A stretch of DNA of 64,000 nt from contig JAYJMM010000004.1 in NCBI GenBank assembly GCA_037349105.1, forward strand, positions 2,755,001 to 2,819,000, in the 5' to 3' direction. Numbering within the stretch: the stretch's first letter is position 1; each line of letters begins with the position of its first letter. The stretch comes from Limnomonas spitsbergensis (taxonomy: Eukaryota > Chlorophyta > Chlorophyceae > Chlamydomonadales). Under the pieces are notes generated by a model that was not told the DNA's origin, did no database searches, and saw nothing but the letters and a program-made list of their open reading frames with translations. Shown here one piece after another: positions 58,912 to 64,000 of the stretch. Made by a program: the position numbers and the translations under genes.

Positions 58912-61594
58912 GGTGTACGGCATTTAAAATCCCGTATTCCTCAAGCCACGCTCAGGCGTTTTCTTTCTTTCTTTCTAACTATGACCGCATCCGCACCACA
59001 CACCCAATTGACTTCGCACGCCTCACTGACGGGTCCTTCGCACACGATCTTGCCTCCTTACTCCTCCGTTACCGCCTCTCCAATACCTCTCCCAAGCGCC
59101 CCAACATTACCTCACGCACCGGCAAACATTCACCACTACACCCCCCCCTGCCATCAATGCCCATTGGGTCACTCCTGCAAGCCTCCACACTGATATCTCT
59201 GCTATCATGCCCCTCACGGTCCACCGTTTCTCTTCACCCCTTTCTGTCCCGTTTTCAGCCCTTCAATATTCCTCACTTCGTGAGAAAGACTGCTTACGGT
59301 ATTTGGGGCTCTCTATCAACCTTATTCCACCCCTTGGACAGGCACCTCCTTGGTTGAGCCTCCTTTTTCTGGTCCTGCACTGCTCAAGGCTATCTGATGG
59401 TCGTTGGCATCACTTCAAAAACAACCCCACATACCGGTACCTACATCGACCTTCATCGTTGTTCCCAATTGGAAACAGGCCAAATTCATGACCCTCCTCA
59501 ACTCAGGCCATCGCCATATCTCTTACACCAACCTCTACCACACCCATTTACCTTTTCTTCCCCCGGACCATCTCACTCCGGCCGATATTGCTATGCAGGC
59601 ATGCCGAAATTTGACCTTCTCCTCCTCCTCATCTCCAACACTCTTTAAGATACAACCCGTACTTTCCCATATCTTGCCCCCACTTTGGCCCCGGGTTCCT
59701 CCCACCCTTCTCGCTACTTGCTCCCTCCCGGTTTTGGCCAAGCAAATCTCCTTCCTCTGCCCACCACAATCCTTGCACCTCCACCATCAGCCCAGCCAAG
59801 CCCGGCAACCCCTCCACCCTACGCCCCCTCCTACCCCCTCCGTTGGCACGATATACCGGCATATTACACCGATGGCTCGGCCCTATCTACACATGGCAAA
59901 GGCACAGCCACGGGTGCGGCCTTCTATTGTACTCAAGACACCACTACCTACACAGTCCACCCCGATGGCCGGGCTGAAACCAACACTATTACATGGGCTG
60001 AGCTTGCTGGCATCCATGATGCCCTCACTCATGCCGCCTTACACCACACCGGTGATCTTGCCATTTTCTCAGATTCCTTGGTTTCTCTCTATGATACGCA
60101 AAAGGCCCTTCGCCACCCGCACACTTAGCTTGAATGTAAGCACGCCCCCCTTCTCCTCGACATTCGTGCTCTCATCCTTACCAGGCTACGCCTCCGCCAC
60201 CATTTTCACCTGTACAAGGTCATCAAATCTCACATCGGCATCATTGGCAATGAACTCGCAGATAAGGGTGTTGCACTCGCCCTGCAATCCCCCGACCTCT
60301 GCGACTTCACATGCACCTCAGATGTCCAACACTTCGCACACCTACCTGCATGGCCATGCCTCCCTCCCCCCCATGACACGGACGAACCGTGGTTTGCATC
60401 AGACCTTACCCATTCTTTGAAGGAACACATGTCCCGACACTGCCCCCTTCTAACAGATGGTCCTACTTCTCCCCCTCAGCCCTTGCGCTATGTCCGCATG
60501 CAAGTCCTCGTTGCCTCTGCCCTCGCCTCCTACCTTCCCATCTGATGGCACATGGGTCTGCCCTTAAGTGGTATTCGCAACATCCTCAAATCGCGCACCA
60601 ATACCCTATGGACTGCATCTACAGCCATGCACATGAACCGCCCTTACAAAACAGCTGTAGGCACTCGCACCCCCTCCCACTGTCCCATATGCTCCCATCC
60701 CAATGATACCCCTGGCCATCTTTTAGGCGGTTGTGCTCATTCCTCTATGTCCGCCTCATACATTGCTCGACACAACCGAGCTGTGTGCATCATCCAAACT
60801 GCTATTGCTAATGGCTCCCTGGGCTCATCTTTTACTATCATGGATGCCACTTCCCGTGCTAACCTTCCTTTTGGGGTCTATGACAGTATGACACCCGTCT
60901 TCCACGTTGGCTGGTGCCCCGACGGCCCCCCACTTTCCCTGACACCTTTGATTACTGTGACAAACTGCGACCGGATTTGCTTATTGTCCAAGGTCTCCCA
61001 CATTCCGAATTCCTTCGTCTTTACCGCGCTGGTCAACTCTCTAGCTCACAAACTATGTCTCGCCTCCAGAGGACTAGCACTGTACACGTACTTGAAGTCG
61101 GTTACACCTCCGAATTTTCTTTCGAACAATGCCATGCCCGTAAATCAGAACAACATTTACAACTTATCCTTCTCCTCAAACATAATGGTTGGACAGTTTC
61201 CTTGGCACCCATTCTCCATCCTGCCTTTCCACCTGATCCTTCGCCGACCGTGCCCATCCCCCCCCCCTCATCCTTCCCCGCCTTCTTCTCATACACATAT
61301 CATCCTTCTGGGAACCGCAGGCTTCCTCTTTCGTCCTGCCGATAAAATCCTCAGCATGCTCGGTGTCTCCAAACACGACATCTCCTCCGTCCTCAGCCGT
61401 CTCACCAAGCATACCATACGCTGCCATATAAACATCCTTCGTCAGCGTCGCCATCTGGAAAACTCCCCTGCCCATTATTGTCCGGTACCCCTTGACGACC
61501 CTCCTTAACCACCAGGTTTTTTGTCTCCCGGTATACGGCATTTAAAATCCCGTATTCCTGAAGCCACGCTCAGGCGTTTTCTTTCTTTCTAACT
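58912..61594 (+). mobile_element. Retroelement remnant between direct repeats
   Basis: Near-identical direct repeats of about 62 bp bound the segment: GTACGGCATTTAAAATCCCG onward at 58912-58980, and GTATACGGCATTTAAAATCC onward at 61530-61594, both ending in a CTTTCTTTCT run. Inside is coding sequence of a retroelement (see the pseudogene entry), with C-rich, Pro-rich sequence before it. No reverse transcriptase core was recognised, so the copy is truncated or rearranged. It lies just upstream of the COPI alpha gene start. A simple LTR pair seems unlikely because the repeats are short and begin and end without TG...CA. Confidence 0.65.
59685..61508 (+). pseudogene. Decayed retroelement C-terminal polyprotein (RNase H, CCHC zinc motif, C-terminal domain)
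   Basis: One reading frame holds an RNase H-like domain: AYYTDGSA near 59860, then TITWAELAGIHDAL, LAIFSDSLVSLY, and later a GNELADKG match past 60128. A CCHC knuckle, CPIC-x7-H-x4-C, follows near 60680-60735 with H-x-x-M-x-x-x-Y-I-x-R-H-N-x-A after it. This order is typical of the 3' part of L1-type non-LTR elements. The frame is broken by TAG at 60126-60128 and TGA at 60543-60545, and by a frameshift between about 60890 and 60945, after which coding continues in another frame. The copy is therefore inactive. Confidence 0.75.
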
Positions 61595-61596
61595 CT

Positions 61597-61617
61597 ATGG
61601 TCCTGAGTCAGGACCAT
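61597..61617. repeat. Perfect 10-bp inverted repeat (hairpin)
   Basis: ATGGTCCTGA at 61597-61606 and its exact complement TCAGGACCAT at 61608-61617 are separated by one base. It sits directly after the right-hand direct repeat of the retroelement remnant. Confidence 0.85.
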
Positions 61618-61810
61618 CTGAAACAAAATTTTGGAAAGGAGCGGTCGTTTGTCGAAAATTGCGACTTCTTTAGTTGCAAGTTAGGCTTCGAACAAAGTCC
61701 CCAAAACCTGGCTAACCAACGCTGAGAAGAAGTCTCAGAAAGAAAGAGGGGTGGCAAGTGAGGGAGGAGGAAGTAGATGATGAGACAGGGGAGTGGTTAG
61801 AAAGGAGACA

Positions 61811-62298
61811 GACAAGTAATCAGAGGTGCTGCTGCGCAGCACAAAAAACGGCCGTCCGTCCGTCAGCCCGATTTTTCTGGAACGTCCCTGAAACTTTATG
61901 CGCTACAGCGCAAATGAACTGGATGTATTTATTAAAGTTATTCCTACCAGACCTCAAAGGCCGAGGTGCAGAAATGAGAAACTCAGCTACCAAGGCTGGA
62001 TCTCACAGCGGATGACGTAAGGACTAAGGAGTCGTCACGCTGTCCCCTGGTGTCACGCGACAGGCCGACAGCTGCAGCTTCGCTTCTCTATGCGCAATTC
62101 GAAACGCATTAGTAAATCACGCACTTTGCCAGCGATAGATTTGTGACAAATATTTTGAAATCCTTCAACATGGCGAGGGGGTTTGCATGGGGTCCAGGTG
62201 ATGACCCCATACGCACCTGCGCCTGCCCTCTGAAAAGTCACATACCCGACTGCTCTGCCGTTTTTTGTGCTGCGCAGCAGCACCTCTGATTACTTGTC
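61811..62298. mobile_element. Non-autonomous element with 42-bp terminal inverted repeats
   Basis: A perfect 42-bp sequence starting GACAAGTAATCAGAGGTGCT at 61811-61852 recurs in inverted orientation at 62257-62298. The 488-bp span encodes no protein, as expected for a MITE moved by a transposase encoded elsewhere. No clear target-site duplication is visible at the edges, so the exact ends and superfamily are open. Confidence 0.8.
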
Positions 62299-63179
62299 TT
62301 GGGGTTGCCATTTGCCAACGAGGCTGCTAATACCAGGGGCATACGTACATTACGTACAGGCGAGATTCAGGCAAGGGGAATTCCCCCTGATTTAGGCACA
62401 TAATAGTTTCAAAAAGTAAGCAACTGAATCTGCTGGGCGTGGGACAACTGCCAGAGCAGCAGGTTTAATGACGGCTCTGTCCTAAGACTGAGCCCAGAGA
62501 CCGTCCCCAATTCTCCACCATGCATGGACAATACCTGACAAAAGGAATTTTGGCTGACTGACGCTTGATGAACAGTTTTGGGACACATGCAGGCAAAGCC
62601 GATAGGGATGTGTGCACAGTAAAGTTCGTAGGCCATAAAGGAGCTTAACTGCAGCTTGAGCACCCTCAATTCCTCACATCAAGTCGTTGCTGTTGAACCA
62701 GCACCGATACTTCGCTGCAAGTGAGTCAATGACGATGCACCACTGGCCACAGCAATACAGAGCAGGGTGCGTGCATCACTGCTGCTGAACCAGGCTAACT
62801 GGATGCACTAACATGACAATCGAATTATTTATCTATAATGAATATACCGTGGACATACGGCTAATGCATGCCTTTCCAGGCAATATTTGTGTCCCCCTAT
62901 ATGCCTGGGAGTCCCCCTCGAGTGCCCAGAATCAGTAATAAAGTGATGTGACGGTATGCGCCTGACTGACACTTCCGCAGCAGTGCAGCTAAATGCAACA
63001 TGCGTGCTGTAATCCATGAAAAAAATCAAAGTCACTGAAAAATATCATGGGATGAACTCAAAGAAGACGGGAGCAATTCGGTGCCTCTGCCAGTCCTTGT
63101 GACATCCTGCTCTTTTGTTTCGGCTGCTCAACAGCCATCCACTTCAGTACAAGAGGGTGTCAATTCTTTCATGGAGTTA
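62299..63179. other. Intergenic region, 3' side of the kinase gene
   Basis: Nothing identifiable as a gene is seen between the inverted-repeat element and the kinase stop codon. It presumably contains the 3' UTR of the kinase gene on the minus strand. Confidence 0.4.
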
Positions 63180-64000
63180 TCATACTGATCGCTTCAGGTC
63201 CTTGCCGCCACCTCCTGAATAATCCAACCGTCGAGCAATTTCTGGCGTGCACACATAAGGATGCTGCAGCAGTTCTGTCGCAGTAGGTCGGTTAGCTGGG
63301 TCGTACCTATGGAAGGGAACGGAAATATTGTATCACCGTATAAAACTGAGCCAAATCACAAGCAATGGCCAAATTTAGGTAGCCAAGGAGAGCTACACCA
63401 TCCCTCAGAAGACAGAAGACTTACATCAAGCAGCGATTCAAAAAGTCCGTTGCCAGCTCGCTGCATTGCGGCCGTGGGGGTCCCTGCTGACGGCTGGCTA
63501 TCTGGTGCATCTGCGAAAGGCAACGAGGGGGCCATGTAGGGGAAGAATACGGGTGAGCTAGGGTCAGAAACCATAGTACCATACCGCATTCAAAACAAAA
63601 GTTACGCAAAAAGCCATGACATTATCAGAGAACCAAAACTTTCAATCTTGCAGTATATTGTCATTGCTAGGGCTAATGCCAAGAACATGTATCGCATCAC
63701 CAATTGAGGGGCATGAAAACACAACTGTTTGGTTCTGCTTCCATTAATCTAGAGGACGGACTGAACACTCACCGCCGTCCACTGGTTGTCAACCTCAGGC
63801 CAGGGATGCTTGCCTGTCATCATCTCTATGACAGTGCAGCCTGACACGGTGGACCAGCACAAACAAGTGAGAGGATGGGTTCAGACTCAAAATATAGGAT
63901 GAAGCAGATGCCATGCACTCATGTCCCTCTAAACAAGCATGCTGAAAGCATTCAGAAACAATCTGCGACAAACTGAGGGAACAAAACAAAACATCTTGAC
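63180..64000 (-). CDS. Protein kinase, MAP3K (ANP/MEKK)-type, C-terminal part only
   Basis: Three terminal exons are visible, in transcript order: 63840-63773, 63510-63425, 63306-63180, with phases 1, 0 and 2 matching at the joins. They encode the end of a Ser/Thr kinase C-lobe: GCTVIEMMTGKHPW (subdomain IX of STE11-type kinases), then ATDFLNRCLMYDPANRPTATELLQHPYV (subdomain XI with its Arg) and a short tail ending at TGA 63180-63182. The GCTVIEM phrase is typical of plant and algal MAP3Ks that start MAP kinase cascades. The ATP-binding and catalytic loops lie beyond the window edge; 63841-64000 reads as intron. Another STE-family kinase is possible. Confidence 0.8.

Noticed and set aside
58912..61594. 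LTR retrotransposon
   Set aside because: The terminal repeats are only about 62 bp, lack TG...CA ends, and the coding order (RNase H then CCHC knuckle near the end) fits non-LTR elements better.

Overview
The window looks like nuclear DNA of a green alga, most likely a chlorophycean (Volvocales-type). The genes are dense in introns with good GT-AG junctions and exons of about 50-700 bases. Minisatellites lie inside introns. TGTAA, the chlorophyte polyadenylation word, follows several stop codons. The protein families (COPI alpha, B12-pathway methionine synthase reductase, SET/Rubisco-LSMT-like methyltransferase, PAP2 lipid phosphatase) fit a photosynthetic eukaryote. No prokaryotic, organellar or viral genes were recognised.

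Layout: (1) 337-15410, plus strand: a large gene of about 26 exons for a coiled-coil protein of about 1,760 aa that I do not recognise; two of its introns carry long minisatellites. (2) 16719-18604, minus: a macro-domain ADP-ribose hydrolase-like protein. (3) 21256-22772, minus: a PAP2-family lipid phosphate phosphatase. (4) 23981-25962, minus: a SET-domain protein methyltransferase. (5) 27938-31023, minus: a polysaccharide pyruvyl transferase-family protein with an N-terminal membrane anchor. (6) 32219-37523, minus: a ten-exon gene that reads continuously from a triose-phosphate/PEP-translocator-like (DMT) membrane domain into a second pyruvyl transferase domain paralogous to gene 5. (7) 40973-49289, plus: a 16-exon methionine synthase reductase-like gene whose flavodoxin (FMN) domain is present twice in tandem. 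(8) 50295-58744, minus: a complete 22-exon COPI alpha subunit beginning with two 12-base exons. (9) 58912-62298: mobile-element remains, a decayed non-LTR-type retroelement fragment between short direct repeats and a small element with 42-bp terminal inverted repeats. (10) 63180-64000, minus: the 3' end of a MAP3K-type protein kinase.

Exon models were built by hand: each junction was read as GT (or GC) - AG, and the reading phase was checked to close across every exon. For genes 2-8 the summed exon lengths are exact multiples of three. The main points of interest are the transporter-pyruvyl transferase fusion, where the transporter family includes carriers of phosphoenolpyruvate (the pyruvyl donor), the methionine synthase reductase with two FMN domains, and an excess of the palindrome TACCGGTA in non-coding DNA. 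Functions are inferred from motifs seen by eye; no database search was possible.
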